Part shown: positions 1 to 10,690 of the stretch, one piece after another
Numbering within the stretch: position 1 is the stretch's first letter
Layout of the letters: every line of letters begins with the position of its first letter
Origin: Campylobacter estrildidarum
Lineage (GTDB): Bacteria; Campylobacterota; Campylobacteria; Campylobacterales; Campylobacteraceae
Assembly (NCBI RefSeq): GCF_005406205.1
Contig: NZ_NXLZ01000002.1
Location: forward strand, 99,418-163,417
Reading direction: 5' to 3'
Length of the DNA: 64,000 bases
The notes under the pieces: model-generated
Told to the model about the DNA's origin: nothing
The model's database searches: none
The model's input: the letters and a program-made list of their open reading frames with translations, nothing else
Program-made: the position numbers and the translations under genes

Positions 1-490
1 TATACTCTTTAAAAAGAGTTTCTTTAAAAGTGATGGGTATAATGGTTAATCTAATTTGATTCTCAAAAACCTCATTGATAGTTAAACTAACCCCATCGAT
101 CCCTATACTACCCTTAGAAGCGACAAATTTCATCGCATCTTTAGGCAATAAAATAAAAAAATCTACTCCATTTTCATCTTTATGAATTTGTTCAAGTGTT
201 CCAATAAAATCAATATGTCCTTGCATCAAATGCCCATCAATTCTATCGCCAAACCTTAAAGCTGGCTCTATATGAACACTCTCTTTTAAATTTTGCACCG
301 CTATATGCAAACGACTTTCATGAGAAAGCTCAACTTCAAAACCATCGTGATAAATTTTTGTCACACTCAAACAAGCTCCATTAACAGCTATGCTATCTCC
401 TAAATTAGGCTTATATTGTGCTTTTAATCTTAAAATGTTATTCTGATAAGATACAACTTGTGCAATTTCTCTTATAAGACCATTAAACAT
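1..490 (-). CDS. ribE: Riboflavin synthase alpha subunit (partial, C-terminus outside window)
   Basis: Converts two 6,7-dimethyl-8-ribityllumazine molecules to riboflavin and the pyrimidinedione in the cytosol. The visible 163 residues begin MFNGLIREI and include NGACLSVT, an FGDRIDGHLMQGHID stretch typical of the first lumazine-binding barrel, and the start of the second barrel repeat (GIDGVSLTIN). The frame stays open to the first base of the window, so the gene runs off the left edge; the family is about 200 residues. An AAGGA ribosome site precedes the ATG. It lies 8 bp downstream of the AsmA-like gene on the same strand and is probably co-transcribed with it. This is the first of three riboflavin/flavin genes in the window (ribF and ribB are the others). 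No FMN riboswitch is visible in front of it. Confidence 0.9.
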   Translation of the reverse strand, partial: MFNGLIREIAQVVSYQNNILRLKAQYKPNLGDSIAVNGACLSVTKIYHDGFEVELSHESRLHIAVQNLKESVHIEPALRFGDRIDGHLMQGHIDFIGTLEQIHKDENGVDFFILLPKDAMKFVASKGSIGIDGVSLTINEVFENQIRLTIIPITFKETLFKEY

Positions 491-498
491 TAATTTCC

Positions 499-3042
499 TT
501 AAAATATCTTGTTTAATAGCTTATTAATTGCTTTATCAACTTTTTTATTTTTATCTGTATCTTTAGCATCATTATTTTTAACACCAAGTATATTTTTCAC
601 AGAATCAACAACACTGCCCACATCTAATTTTATCTTAGGATTATCAGTCGTTCCTGCAATATTTCCTTTAAAGTCAGCTTTGTCAATTTTAGCACTAAAA
701 GGAAGATTTAAAGAACCACTTTTTGAATTAAGCTCTCCTGAATTTATAACAATACTAGCATTATCAGCTTGCATATTTAAATTTAATTTTATATTTTCCT
801 TATTAATCAATGCTTTTGCATTTGCTGTATGAAAAACTTCTTGGGTAAAATCTTTTAAAGTTAAAGCTTTTAAAGCCTTGGTAATAGAATTTGGCTTAAG
901 TTTTCCCTGCTTGACATCTAAATTCACTTCGCCTTGTTCATTTAAAATATTATAATTTGCTTTTACATTAGCCTTACCTTGATAAACATCCATTATATCT
1001 ATTCCTTGAGCTAAAGTATCCAAATCTACATTGTTTAAATCAGCGTTAATAATATTATTTTTTAAAATTGCATTTAAAGTTCCATTGAATAAATTTTTAC
1101 TCATGATATTAAAATTTAACGTTTTATCATAATTGATATCGCCATTAAAACTAGCCGAACCTTTAAGTTTTCTATCTAGTAAAAATCCTAGTTTTGAAAA
1201 ATCATTGACATCTAAATTAAAATTAGATTTTAAATTTATTTTATTAATATCAAAACTACCTTTTAAATGTGAAAGATTAGCTAAAGTAGAATTTAAAACA
1301 CTATCAAACTCAGCAATACTATTTTTTAAAACTACGTTAGATTTTAAATCATAGTTTATATTGCTTGGAAATTTTTTATTTAAAATTTTACCTAAAACTA
1401 CAGAATTTAAAATACCCTTTGCATTTAAATTTATATTTCCATTAAGATTTTTCAAATCAACACTATCTAAATGCGCTTTTGCATTAATATCTCCACTTGC
1501 ATAATTTGGCATACCTGCAATAACTAAAATTTTTGAAAGATCGAGTTTATTGATATTTAAATCCAGCTTTTCTCCATCAGAGCTCGCTTTTATAATTCCA
1601 TCAGCAATATTTGCATCTGCGCTTAAATTTTGTATCTTTGAACCTATGATATGAGCTTTTGCATTTAATTGCACATTACCTTGTAGCTTTTGTCCTGCAA
1701 TGGCACTAAATTGTGATAAATCATCGATAAAAGAATTTAAATCTGTATTTAATTCTCCATTTTTTAAATTATAATTTCCAGATAATTTTTTGATATTTAA
1801 TAAATTAGAAGCCAAAATTGCATTATAAGTGATATTATTATTTTTAGCAAGAGCTTTTGCATCGAAACTAAAAGTTGTACTTGGAAGTTCTATGTGGGCA
1901 TTTTTTTTAAGTTCTTGGGTGTTTATTTTTGCATTATCGATTTTTGCTTCGGCATTAAAATTAGCAAAATCAAGACCTGTGCTGCTTAAATTAGCATTCA
2001 AATTACCGTTAATCAAACTACCATATCCGGCAATAGCTAAAATTTTTCCTAAATCTGCACTATCAATCTGAGCAAGTAATTGATTATTTTTTAAACTAGC
2101 TTTTATTTCACCACCTAATCCTATAATATTAGCATTTAAAGCTTGTAAGGCATTATTAGCCAAACTTAAATCTCCTATAGTTTGTAAATCACCATTTAGT
2201 TTTGTTTTTGTCAGTTTTTCAAGTTTAGCTAGACTAGGAATTTTTAAATCAAAATCTGTAAAAAGAGTGTTGTTGGATAAATTATATAAAGTTTTTTGAG
2301 TTTGTAAATTTAAATAACCATTATAAATTTTACTCACAATATAAACCTTATCTTCTTTTATATTTGCCAAAATTTGAGCTTTTAAATTAGAATTTTCAGG
2401 CAAATCTATCCCGAATTCTTTTTTAAACTTTTCATAGTTTATATAAGTATTATCAAGTTTTATTATAATATTCCCATCAGGTTTTAAATCTTTGGCAGTA
2501 ATTTTACTCGCTATATCTAAAGTTCCTTTTGCCAAATTTGTCTTACCAAGAAGTCCTAATAGTTCCGAAATTTGCATACTTTGAGCACTTAAATTTAAAG
2601 CAATAGGAGAATAATCATAAATGCGAGTATCTAGCAAGACATCAGATCCAAATAAATAACCTTTTCCATCGGCGATAAAATCACTCGCTTTGCCTTGAAT
2701 TTTTCCTCCAAAGACTAAATTTTCTTTTAAATTTAAACCTAAATTTTGAGCATAACTTTTATCAAATTTAATAGCATAATTAAGATCAAAGCCTAATTTA
2801 AAAAGATTTAATTTTCCATACAAATCAAGATTAACCATATTTTCCAAATTAAGCTGGAGATTGATACTTGAAAAGCGTAGATCAAAGCGTGTAATATTCA
2901 CATCAAGCCCAGAGCTTTCTTTAATCTTGCTTTGAGCTATATTGGCAACAAAACTATTACCAAAACTTGTAAATAAGATTCCATATAGAACCATTATAAA
3001 CACCGCAATTAAAATAAAAACCGCATAAAAAAATTTTTTCAT
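499..3042 (-). CDS. AsmA-like periplasmic repeat protein
   Basis: This 847-residue protein has one N-terminal membrane helix (about residues 5-27) followed by a long region of repeated short beta-rich units such as LNGNINLNAKG and LKGSASFNGDI. That pattern is typical of the AsmA/DUF748/TamB-like superfamily, whose bridge-like proteins are implicated in lipid transport between inner and outer membranes. The C-terminal part (NPKIKLDVGSVVDSVKNIL) resembles the conserved end of AsmA-type proteins. The last 30 or so residues are Lys/Asp-rich. The start is supported by an AAGGAT ribosome site. It matches in position the putative periplasmic protein I recall upstream of ribE in C. jejuni. The exact cargo is unknown; the superfamily assignment rests on composition and repeat pattern rather than a search. 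Confidence 0.75.
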   Translation of the reverse strand: MKKFFYAVFILIAVFIMVLYGILFTSFGNSFVANIAQSKIKESSGLDVNITRFDLRFSSINLQLNLENMVNLDLYGKLNLFKLGFDLNYAIKFDKSYAQNLGLNLKENLVFGGKIQGKASDFIADGKGYLFGSDVLLDTRIYDYSPIALNLSAQSMQISELLGLLGKTNLAKGTLDIASKITAKDLKPDGNIIIKLDNTYINYEKFKKEFGIDLPENSNLKAQILANIKEDKVYIVSKIYNGYLNLQTQKTLYNLSNNTLFTDFDLKIPSLAKLEKLTKTKLNGDLQTIGDLSLANNALQALNANIIGLGGEIKASLKNNQLLAQIDSADLGKILAIAGYGSLINGNLNANLSSTGLDFANFNAEAKIDNAKINTQELKKNAHIELPSTTFSFDAKALAKNNNITYNAILASNLLNIKKLSGNYNLKNGELNTDLNSFIDDLSQFSAIAGQKLQGNVQLNAKAHIIGSKIQNLSADANIADGIIKASSDGEKLDLNINKLDLSKILVIAGMPNYASGDINAKAHLDSVDLKNLNGNINLNAKGILNSVVLGKILNKKFPSNINYDLKSNVVLKNSIAEFDSVLNSTLANLSHLKGSFDINKINLKSNFNLDVNDFSKLGFLLDRKLKGSASFNGDINYDKTLNFNIMSKNLFNGTLNAILKNNIINADLNNVDLDTLAQGIDIMDVYQGKANVKANYNILNEQGEVNLDVKQGKLKPNSITKALKALTLKDFTQEVFHTANAKALINKENIKLNLNMQADNASIVINSGELNSKSGSLNLPFSAKIDKADFKGNIAGTTDNPKIKLDVGSVVDSVKNILGVKNNDAKDTDKNKKVDKAINKLLNKIF

Positions 3043-3075
3043 TCGTTTATCCTTGATATATTTTTTATAAAAAAA

Positions 3076-3096
3076 ATTTAGTCTATTTAACTAAAG
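3076..3096 (+). promoter_or_regulatory. HAIR-like HspR operator upstream of groES (candidate)
   Basis: The sequence ATTTAGT-N7-ACTAAAG is an imperfect inverted repeat with the spacing of the HspR-associated inverted repeat (CTTGAGT-N7-ACTCAAG). It sits about 27 bp upstream of the groES -35 box. Its right half, ACTAAAG, is identical to that of the HAIR-like site at the cbpA promoter (10834-10854). HspR control of groESL is known in C. jejuni; binding at this site is inference. Confidence 0.5.
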
Positions 3097-3122
3097 TTAT
3101 ATAAATATTTTTACTAAAACTA

Positions 3123-3151
3123 TTGACAAAATTCATTTTTTATTGTATGAT
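3123..3151 (+). promoter_or_regulatory. Sigma-70 promoter of groESL
   Basis: A consensus -35 TTGACA (3123-3128) and a -10 TATGAT (3146-3151) are separated by 17 bp. Transcription would begin near 3158, inside the CIRCE element, so bound HrcA would block initiation. A full -35 box is unusual for Campylobacter, where the -35 region is often weak, and fits a strong heat-shock promoter. Confidence 0.85.
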
Positions 3152-3152
3152 T

Positions 3153-3179
3153 TTATCACTCAAAATTAAAGAGTGCTAA
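3153..3179 (+). promoter_or_regulatory. CIRCE element (HrcA operator)
   Basis: TTATCACTC-N9-GAGTGCTAA differs from the canonical CIRCE (TTAGCACTC-N9-GAGTGCTAA) at one base of the left arm and has the exact 9-base spacer. It overlaps the expected groES transcription start. HrcA repression of groESL through CIRCE is well established in many bacteria. Confidence 0.9.
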
Positions 3180-3203
3180 AATTATTTTTTAAGGATGGAC
3201 AAA

Positions 3204-3464
3204 ATGAATTTTCAACCTTTAGGAAAACGTGTTCTAGTTAAACGCGTAGAAGAAACTAAAACAACATCTTCGGGTATAATTATACCAGATAATGCTAAAG
3301 AAAAACCACTAATCGGAGAAGTAATTGCAGTAAGTAAAGAAATAAGTGATATATCAAACGGTGATAAAATTATATTTGCCAAATATGGCGGAACCGAAAT
3401 CAAACTTGATGAAAATGAATATTTAGTGTTAAACATTGATGATGTTTTAGGAATTTTAAAATAA
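3204..3464 (+). CDS. groES: Co-chaperonin GroES
   Basis: Forms the heptameric lid of the GroEL folding chamber in the cytosol. The 86 residues [14 protein letters not shown]...VLGILK show the Cpn10 fold signature, with the mobile loop ([10 protein letters not shown]) at about residues 16-25. An in-frame ATG at 3195 overlaps the AAGGA ribosome site (3191-3195), leaving no spacing. The ATG at 3204 has 8 bases of spacing and gives the usual family N-terminus, so it is preferred. It is followed 18 bp later by groEL. Expression is probably controlled by HrcA at CIRCE and possibly by HspR at an upstream HAIR-like site. Confidence 0.97.
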   Translation: MNFQPLGKRVLVKRVEETKTTSSGIIIPDNAKEKPLIGEVIAVSKEISDISNGDKIIFAKYGGTEIKLDENEYLVLNIDDVLGILK

Positions 3465-3479
3465 TTTTTTAAGGAGTAA

Positions 3480-5120
<1,641 letters not shown>

Positions 5121-5134
5121 TTTCCATCTAAGCT

Positions 5135-5164
5135 AAAATCAAGTCAGCTTTCTGGCTTGATTTT
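5135..5164. terminator. Bidirectional terminator between groEL and dccS
   Basis: A 13-bp stem (AAAATCAAGTCAG against CTGGCTTGATTTT, one G-T pair) closes a CTTT loop. The A-tract on one side and T-tract on the other let it work in both directions. It ends exactly at the last base of the dccS stop codon, so the terminator abuts dccS coding sequence. Confidence 0.85.
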
Positions 5165-6354
5165 CACCAACTTAGCTTAAACACGCTCCCTTGATTTTCC
5201 GCTGATTCACAAATAATTTTTATATTATTATCATCACAAATCTTTTTTACCAAGGATAATCCAATACCAAATCCTCCTTGATCTTTATTAAATCTTGCGT
5301 AACGATCAAAAATAAATTTCAAATTTTCTTTTGATATACCACAACCTGTATCAGTAATACTTAAAAAATTTTCTTTTAGTTCTATAGAAATAGCTCCATT
5401 TTTTTTATTATATTTAATTGCATTGCTCAAAAGATTATCCAAGAGTTTTGAAATTTGATTTTTAATAGCAAAAATCTTTACTTTATCTAATCGAAGTTCT
5501 AGTTTTATCTTCTTTTGTTCAAAAAATAATTTAAAATATTCTATTCTTTCTTCTAATAAAATTTTTAAATCAAATTCTTGTTTTTCGCTTTCTAAAGTAC
5601 TTGGAAAATTGTAAAAAACTAAATCAGAATACACTTGAGATAAGCTTTTTGCTGCTAATTTAATGCGCTTAAATTTATGATTATATTTCAAATTTTGTTG
5701 TTCAAGCTGTTCTATGCTCATCAAAATAACACTTAAAGGAGTGTTTAGTTCGTGTGTAGAATCTTTTATAAACCTATTTAAAATACTGATTCTTTCTTCT
5801 AGAGGTTTCAAGGCAATTTTTACCAATAAATAAGCTATTAAACCGAGTGCAAAAAAAGCTGCTATAGCAAAACCAAAAACCCTTACTCTAATATAAAAAA
5901 GTTCTTTGCTAACATCTTCTCCTTGAATTAAAATTTTCAATCCATTTTCATTGTCTAAATTTTCATCTTTAATATATTGCAAAAAATATAAATCTGTGCT
6001 CATTGGAGCGATTAAAAAAACTTTTCCGTCATAAATTCCCCTGCCCTTAAATTCAATTTTTGCTTTTCTAAAATTAAAATCTAAATTATCAAAAATAGTT
6101 TTATTATTATCAAAAATAGCAAAATTAAGCCGGGAACTTTGTGCAATATTTTTAGCACTTACATTCATAGGAGTAAAACGGGAATTTATAATACCTATAA
6201 CAATATTTCTATGGATCTCTCTTAAAGATGTGCTTTTTAAAATTATCAATTCTTCATGCAGTTTTTGATACCAAAGTACAAAAAAGAAGGTTATAAAAAA
6301 TCCCGTAGTCGTAAGATAAAGCAATAAAATTTGTCTAATGACTTTCTTGCTCAT
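5164..6354 (-). CDS. dccS: Sensor histidine kinase DccS
   Basis: A membrane histidine kinase of 396 residues. It has an N-terminal membrane helix (about 8-28), a periplasmic sensor segment, a second helix (about 155-178), a phosphoacceptor region with STHELNTPLSV (His near residue 201) and a C-terminal ATPase domain with DNLLSNAIKYN (N box), DTGCGIS (G1) and GGFGIGLSL (G2). It overlaps dccR by 20 bp and follows it in the same operon. The pairing and the position next to groESL match the DccRS system of C. jejuni, which has been linked to colonisation and late-growth responses. The signal sensed is not evident from the sequence. Confidence 0.88.
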   Translation of the reverse strand: MSKKVIRQILLLYLTTTGFFITFFFVLWYQKLHEELIILKSTSLREIHRNIVIGIINSRFTPMNVSAKNIAQSSRLNFAIFDNNKTIFDNLDFNFRKAKIEFKGRGIYDGKVFLIAPMSTDLYFLQYIKDENLDNENGLKILIQGEDVSKELFYIRVRVFGFAIAAFFALGLIAYLLVKIALKPLEERISILNRFIKDSTHELNTPLSVILMSIEQLEQQNLKYNHKFKRIKLAAKSLSQVYSDLVFYNFPSTLESEKQEFDLKILLEERIEYFKLFFEQKKIKLELRLDKVKIFAIKNQISKLLDNLLSNAIKYNKKNGAISIELKENFLSITDTGCGISKENLKFIFDRYARFNKDQGGFGIGLSLVKKICDDNNIKIICESAENQGSVFKLSW

Positions 6355-7012
6355 AACGATATCCCCTGCCTCTTTGATTAATAATCTTCTCTTTGCCTAA
6401 TAATTTTCTTAAATTTTTAACATAAGCCCTTAAGCTAAGTTCGCTAGGTTCTTCATTATATTCCCAAACTTCTTCAAAAATCCTTTCTGGGCTTAAAAAA
6501 ATATTTTTATTTTTTAATAGCAATGATAAAAGTTTGATTTCCTTACTTGGCAAAGTCAAAGCTTTATCAAAATGATAAAGAATTTGAGAAGTAAAACTAA
6601 ATTTAAAACCATTCCCTAAATCTTCATAATCTTCATTTTTATGAGAGAATGCTCTTTTAAGCAAAGCTTGTATTCGAATAGAAAGTTCCGTAAGTTCAAA
6701 AGGTTTTCGTATATAATCATCACAACCGACTTTAAAGCCTTCTTTTAAGTCATCAACTGTGTTTAAAGAAGTCATAAAAATAGCAGGAGTTTGTTTTCCA
6801 TATTCTCTTAACTCTTTTAATAGAGAAAAACCATCTCCTAATGGAACTTTAACGTCTAAAATCCATAAATCAAAATGTTTTTCATAAGCTAATTCTAAAG
6901 CTTCTTGAGCATTATTGCAAACATCAAGTTTATATCCTTGCTCTATTAAATATTCTTCTATAATCTCGCTTAAACTTAAATCGTCTTCTAAAAGTAAAAT
7001 TTTTGTCGCCAT
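6335..7012 (-). CDS. dccR: Response regulator DccR (OmpR/PhoB family)
   Basis: A cytosolic DNA-binding regulator of 225 residues. The N-terminal receiver has the acidic pair LLEDD, the phospho-acceptor Asp in LWILDVKVP (about residue 54) and the conserved Lys in IRKPFE (about 103). The C-terminal winged-helix domain carries the RAYVKNLRKLLG and RGRGYRYE features of the OmpR family. It is the first gene of a two-gene operon with dccS. The gene begins about 120 bp from the tRNA-Asn gene. I recall a hemerythrin-like gene close to this system in C. jejuni; none is present here. Confidence 0.88.
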   Translation of the reverse strand: MATKILLLEDDLSLSEIIEEYLIEQGYKLDVCNNAQEALELAYEKHFDLWILDVKVPLGDGFSLLKELREYGKQTPAIFMTSLNTVDDLKEGFKVGCDDYIRKPFELTELSIRIQALLKRAFSHKNEDYEDLGNGFKFSFTSQILYHFDKALTLPSKEIKLLSLLLKNKNIFLSPERIFEEVWEYNEEPSELSLRAYVKNLRKLLGKEKIINQRGRGYRYEQESH

Positions 7013-7131
7013 TATTTCCCTTAAGAATTATAATTTTTATATAATTGTAACAAAAAAATCAAACTACAAATCTAAATTTAACCAAAATAAAAATATTGAG
7101 AAATAAGAAAGATTTGAAAAAGAAGTAAAAA

Positions 7132-7206
7132 TGGCTCCGGATGTAGGATTCGAACCTACGACCAATCGGTTAACAGCCGACTACTCTACCGCTGAGCTAA
7201 TCCGGA
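7132..7206 (-). tRNA. tRNA-Asn (GTT)
   Basis: The reverse strand folds into a cloverleaf: acceptor TCCGGAT with ATCCGGA, a D-arm with AGCTCAGCGGTAGAG, an anticodon loop CTGTTAA (anticodon GTT, Asn), a T-arm GTTCGAATC, and an encoded CCA end. It lies between dccR and cprS on the same strand. It is 75 nt long including CCA. A short open frame reads across it on the plus strand and is not a gene. Confidence 0.97.
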
Positions 7207-7274
7207 ATAAAATTAAAAATGCAATTATATTGAAAATTAATACATTTGTCAAGATTTTTTTAAAAGATATTAAA

Positions 7275-8522
7275 TCATTCCTTGACAATAATATTCTTCA
7301 AATCAACAAAATAAAATAAATTCATTCCATCTTTGTAGCTATAATCAAGCTTCATTTCATGTGTTTGCAAAATAGTATTTACTATATAAAGCCCTAGTCC
7401 GAAGCTAGATTTTTGCTTTGTTCCTTGTGTAAAAGCTTGAGTATAATATTCTAAAGTATTATTAAGTTCAGGACCACAATTTTTAAAACAAATAAAATCT
7501 TGTGTTATATTTATTTGCACAAAACCATCTTTAGAGTGCTTAATACCATTATCTATCATATTTTTAATCGCTGTAGTAAAAAGTTTAAAATCAACATTTA
7601 CGAAAAAACTTTCTTTCATAAAAATTCTTATATTATTATCATCACGCATCGCTATTTCTTTAGCCTCATCTAAAACATCTAAAATATTATATTTTTTTCT
7701 ATTAATAAAAGCGGCCCCCGAGGTTATTTGTTCTATAGCGGCAAATTCATTGATTAGAATTTCAAGTCTATTGAAAATATTTTCTAATCTTTCTTTATAT
7801 TTATTATCTTCCAACATTTCAAGAGTGATAAGTCCTTTTGTAATTGGAGTTTTTAACTCATGCATAATATTTCTTAAAAAAAATTGACGCGATTGATTTA
7901 GTTTTCGAATTTGTAAAATAGCTTGATAAAAAGCTTCACTCACTTGAGAAATTTCATCTGCTCCGGTACTGACATCTTCTATATCATTAAGCTTTCCTTG
8001 TGCAAATTTATCAATTTGTTTTTTAAGAGTTTTAAGAGGTTTTAATTTTTTAAATATAAAAATATAAAGCAAAACAAGTATACAAATTACAGCTACAGCG
8101 ATCACTTTTATAATAAAATATCTATAAGTTTGATAATCTTGATCTTTATAAAGATTTACTTTACCATCATAAATTATATTTAGATAAACTTGATTATTAT
8201 AAGAAATGATTTCTATTAAACCATTTCTAACTTCAACTCTATCTAAAATATCGCCATTAAAAAGAATTTTTCGAATTCGTCTAGCTTCTATTATTTGTTC
8301 CATTTTATTATAGTTTTTAGTTTGCTCTTCAAATTCTCTTTCACTGATAACTCCTGCAAAATACAAAAGTCTAGCATTGGCAATTAAAGAATATTTAGTA
8401 TTGAGCTCTCTAGTATAATTTTGCTGGTCGTATTCAATAAGCCATAAAAAACCTAAAACAACACTTATACCAGCAAAAATAAAAATAAAGGTAATGGTAT
8501 AAAAAACTGAAGATTTATTCAT
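7275..8522 (-). CDS. cprS: Sensor histidine kinase CprS
   Basis: An inner-membrane kinase of 415 residues with two membrane helices (about 8-29 and 138-160) flanking a periplasmic sensor domain. These are followed by a HAMP-like linker, the H box IMHELKTPITKG (His near residue 223) and an ATPase domain with MIDNGIKHS and SFGLGLYIV. The start overlaps the cprR stop in an ATGA arrangement, so translation is coupled. CprRS in C. jejuni controls envelope functions, stress tolerance and biofilm formation, and regulates the neighbouring htrA; the same gene order is kept here. Conservation of regulon is inference. Confidence 0.88.
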   Translation of the reverse strand: MNKSSVFYTITFIFIFAGISVVLGFLWLIEYDQQNYTRELNTKYSLIANARLLYFAGVISEREFEEQTKNYNKMEQIIEARRIRKILFNGDILDRVEVRNGLIEIISYNNQVYLNIIYDGKVNLYKDQDYQTYRYFIIKVIAVAVICILVLLYIFIFKKLKPLKTLKKQIDKFAQGKLNDIEDVSTGADEISQVSEAFYQAILQIRKLNQSRQFFLRNIMHELKTPITKGLITLEMLEDNKYKERLENIFNRLEILINEFAAIEQITSGAAFINRKKYNILDVLDEAKEIAMRDDNNIRIFMKESFFVNVDFKLFTTAIKNMIDNGIKHSKDGFVQINITQDFICFKNCGPELNNTLEYYTQAFTQGTKQKSSFGLGLYIVNTILQTHEMKLDYSYKDGMNLFYFVDLKNIIVKE

Positions 8523-9193
8523 TGAGTTAATTTATACCCTATACCTCTAATAGAATGGATATATTTTGGCGTCTTTGGATCATCGCCCATTTTTTGACGA
8601 ATTCTACTAATAATAACATCTATACTTTTATTACTAGAATCTTCACTTATAGATGAGCAATTATAAACAAGCTCTTCTCTGCTCACAACTCCACCTTCTT
8701 TTTTGATCAAATAACTTAAGATATCAAATTCAGCATTCGTTAAAAGAAGCTCTTGTCCTTTCATTGAAATTGTATGCTTGTATTGATCATACACAAGATC
8801 TTTTACGCTCTTAGCAAGAACACTTTTAGTATTTGAAATACGTCTTAAATGACTTTTTATACGTGCTTGAAGTTCTTTAGGATTATAAGGTTTTGGCAAA
8901 TAATCATCTGCGCCAAGCTCTAAAGCATTTACTTTATCTGTAATATCGTGTCTTGCACTTGAAATAATTATAGGAGTATCATATTTTTTACGAATTTCTT
9001 CACAAACTTCAAGCCCATCAAGCCCTGGCAAAGAAAGATCTAGAATGATCAGCTGATATTCCTTCAAAGCAAGTTTTGAAAGACCTATATAAGGTTCATG
9101 TGCTATATCCACTTTCATTTCAAATTTTTCCAAATACTCAGCAGTAATTTCAGCCAATTCTAAATCATCTTCTATCATAAGAATATTAGTCAT
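8519..9193 (-). CDS. cprR: Response regulator CprR (OmpR family)
   Basis: A 224-residue regulator: receiver domain with MIEDD, phospho-acceptor Asp in LIILDLSLPGLDG (about residue 54) and Lys in YLPKPYNP (about 104), then a winged-helix domain with SIDVIISRIRQKMG and SIRGIGYKLT. AAAGGAG lies 5 bases from the ATG. It is first in the cprRS operon and lies 78 bp downstream of htrA on the same strand. CprR is reported as essential in C. jejuni whereas CprS is not. Confidence 0.9.
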   Translation of the reverse strand: MTNILMIEDDLELAEITAEYLEKFEMKVDIAHEPYIGLSKLALKEYQLIILDLSLPGLDGLEVCEEIRKKYDTPIIISSARHDITDKVNALELGADDYLPKPYNPKELQARIKSHLRRISNTKSVLAKSVKDLVYDQYKHTISMKGQELLLTNAEFDILSYLIKKEGGVVSREELVYNCSSISEDSSNKSIDVIISRIRQKMGDDPKTPKYIHSIRGIGYKLTQ

Positions 9194-9271
9194 TATACTC
9201 CTTTAATTTGTTCTTTAATTTTAATTTTAAACTAAAATTTATAACAAAAAGAAAACCTTTTTTGCCATAAA

Positions 9272-10690
9272 TTATTTTAACACCAATAAAGTAGCAAAAC
9301 CATTACGATATACCCAAATTTTGGTAAATTCTTTTTTATTGATATGTTTTAACGCCTGATCTAAGTCTTTTAAATTTTTAATCTCATCTTGACCAATACC
9401 TATAATCACATCTCCTTCTTTAAATCCAGCTTCATCGGCCTTGCTTTTACTCTTAACCTTCTCTACTAAAACCCCATTCACATCTCTTGGAAGTCGCAAA
9501 CGATCTTTTAATCTAGAATCTAAATTTCTTAAACTTAAACCATCAATTAGATTTTTTTGCACTCCTGTTAAATTCTCTTTTTCTCCCTTAAGAATAAAGC
9601 TAGTCTGCTTATTGTCTCCATCTCTTTCATAATCAATTACTACTTTTTCTCCAATCTCAAGTGTGCCTATATAATTTTTTAAATCCATTGGATTTTTAAT
9701 GACTTTATTATTTACCCTTGTAACTAAATCTCCACGTTTTAATCCGGCTTCATCGGCACTAGATCCTTTTTGAACATCGGTAATCAAAGCACCTTCTTGA
9801 TTTTTATAAGCTTTTTTAGTTTCTCCTTGTAAAGCTGATATAGTTACTCCTAAGAAACCTCTTTCAATTTTTCCTTTTTCGATAAGTTTTTTAGCTATAT
9901 CTTTGACCATATTTGAAGGAATGGCAAATCCTATGCCATTGTTACCACCACCACGAGAAAGTATTGCTGAATTAATACCCACTAAAAAACCACGACTATC
10001 AACTAAAGCACCGCCTGAATTTCCTGGATTAATAGAGGCATCAGTTTGTATAAAATTTTCATATTGATTAAGACCAATATTATCTTTATTTAACGCTGAA
10101 ATAATTCCGCTTGTAACACTAAAGCCAACCCCGAAAGGATTTCCTAAAGCAAATACAACATCGCCTTCCATTAAATCATCTGAATTAGCAAAAGTAACAG
10201 CTGAAAGATCTTTAGCTTCTATTTTAATCACAGCCAAATCAGTTTTTGGATCTTTGCCTATTAACTTAGCTTTATATTCTGTATCACTGCCTGGTAAATT
10301 TACAGTAATTGTATCCGCATCATCAACTACGTGATTGTTAGTAACAATGTAACCGTCCTTTGAAATAATCACTCCTGATCCCAAAGAACTGATCACTTCT
10401 TTGTTGTTTTTGCTTTTTCTTTGAGGAAGATCAAAATCAAAAAATTGCTTAAAATAAGGATCATTAAAAAAATCATCTAAAGGGCTAAAATGATTTGCCT
10501 GTGCTATAGTTTTTGAAGTTGAAATATTAACAACTGATTTTTTGACATCTTTAATAGAATCATGATAACTTAATATAACTCCACCATCTGCTGGATTAAC
10601 ACGATTAGCAGACGTATTTGATTCATTGAAATTAACACTCGCTGCAAATAATGCACTTGCTAAACCTATTGACAAAACAATCTTTTTCAT
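9272..10690 (-). CDS. htrA: Periplasmic serine protease/chaperone HtrA
   Basis: A 472-residue periplasmic (and in C. jejuni secreted) protease-chaperone that degrades or refolds damaged envelope proteins and cleaves host E-cadherin in C. jejuni. It has a signal peptide (about residues 1-16, ending ALFAAS), a trypsin-like domain with the triad His120 (NNHVV), Asp151 (KTDLAVI) and Ser225 (PGNSGGAL), and two PDZ domains (about 275-360 and 385-472). The residue numbers come from my count of the translation. The length is normal for the family. It stands upstream of cprRS, known to influence htrA, and divergent from the HspR-controlled cbpA-hspR operon, so its promoter shares a 220-bp region with theirs. 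Confidence 0.96.
   Translation of the reverse strand: MKKIVLSIGLASALFAASVNFNESNTSANRVNPADGGVILSYHDSIKDVKKSVVNISTSKTIAQANHFSPLDDFFNDPYFKQFFDFDLPQRKSKNNKEVISSLGSGVIISKDGYIVTNNHVVDDADTITVNLPGSDTEYKAKLIGKDPKTDLAVIKIEAKDLSAVTFANSDDLMEGDVVFALGNPFGVGFSVTSGIISALNKDNIGLNQYENFIQTDASINPGNSGGALVDSRGFLVGINSAILSRGGGNNGIGFAIPSNMVKDIAKKLIEKGKIERGFLGVTISALQGETKKAYKNQEGALITDVQKGSSADEAGLKRGDLVTRVNNKVIKNPMDLKNYIGTLEIGEKVVIDYERDGDNKQTSFILKGEKENLTGVQKNLIDGLSLRNLDSRLKDRLRLPRDVNGVLVEKVKSKSKADEAGFKEGDVIIGIGQDEIKNLKDLDQALKHINKKEFTKIWVYRNGFATLLVLK

Noticed and set aside
7131..7319. A 62-codon open frame on the plus strand.
   Set aside because: It reads through the reverse strand of tRNA-Asn and the 3' end of cprS; no ribosome site or coding sense.
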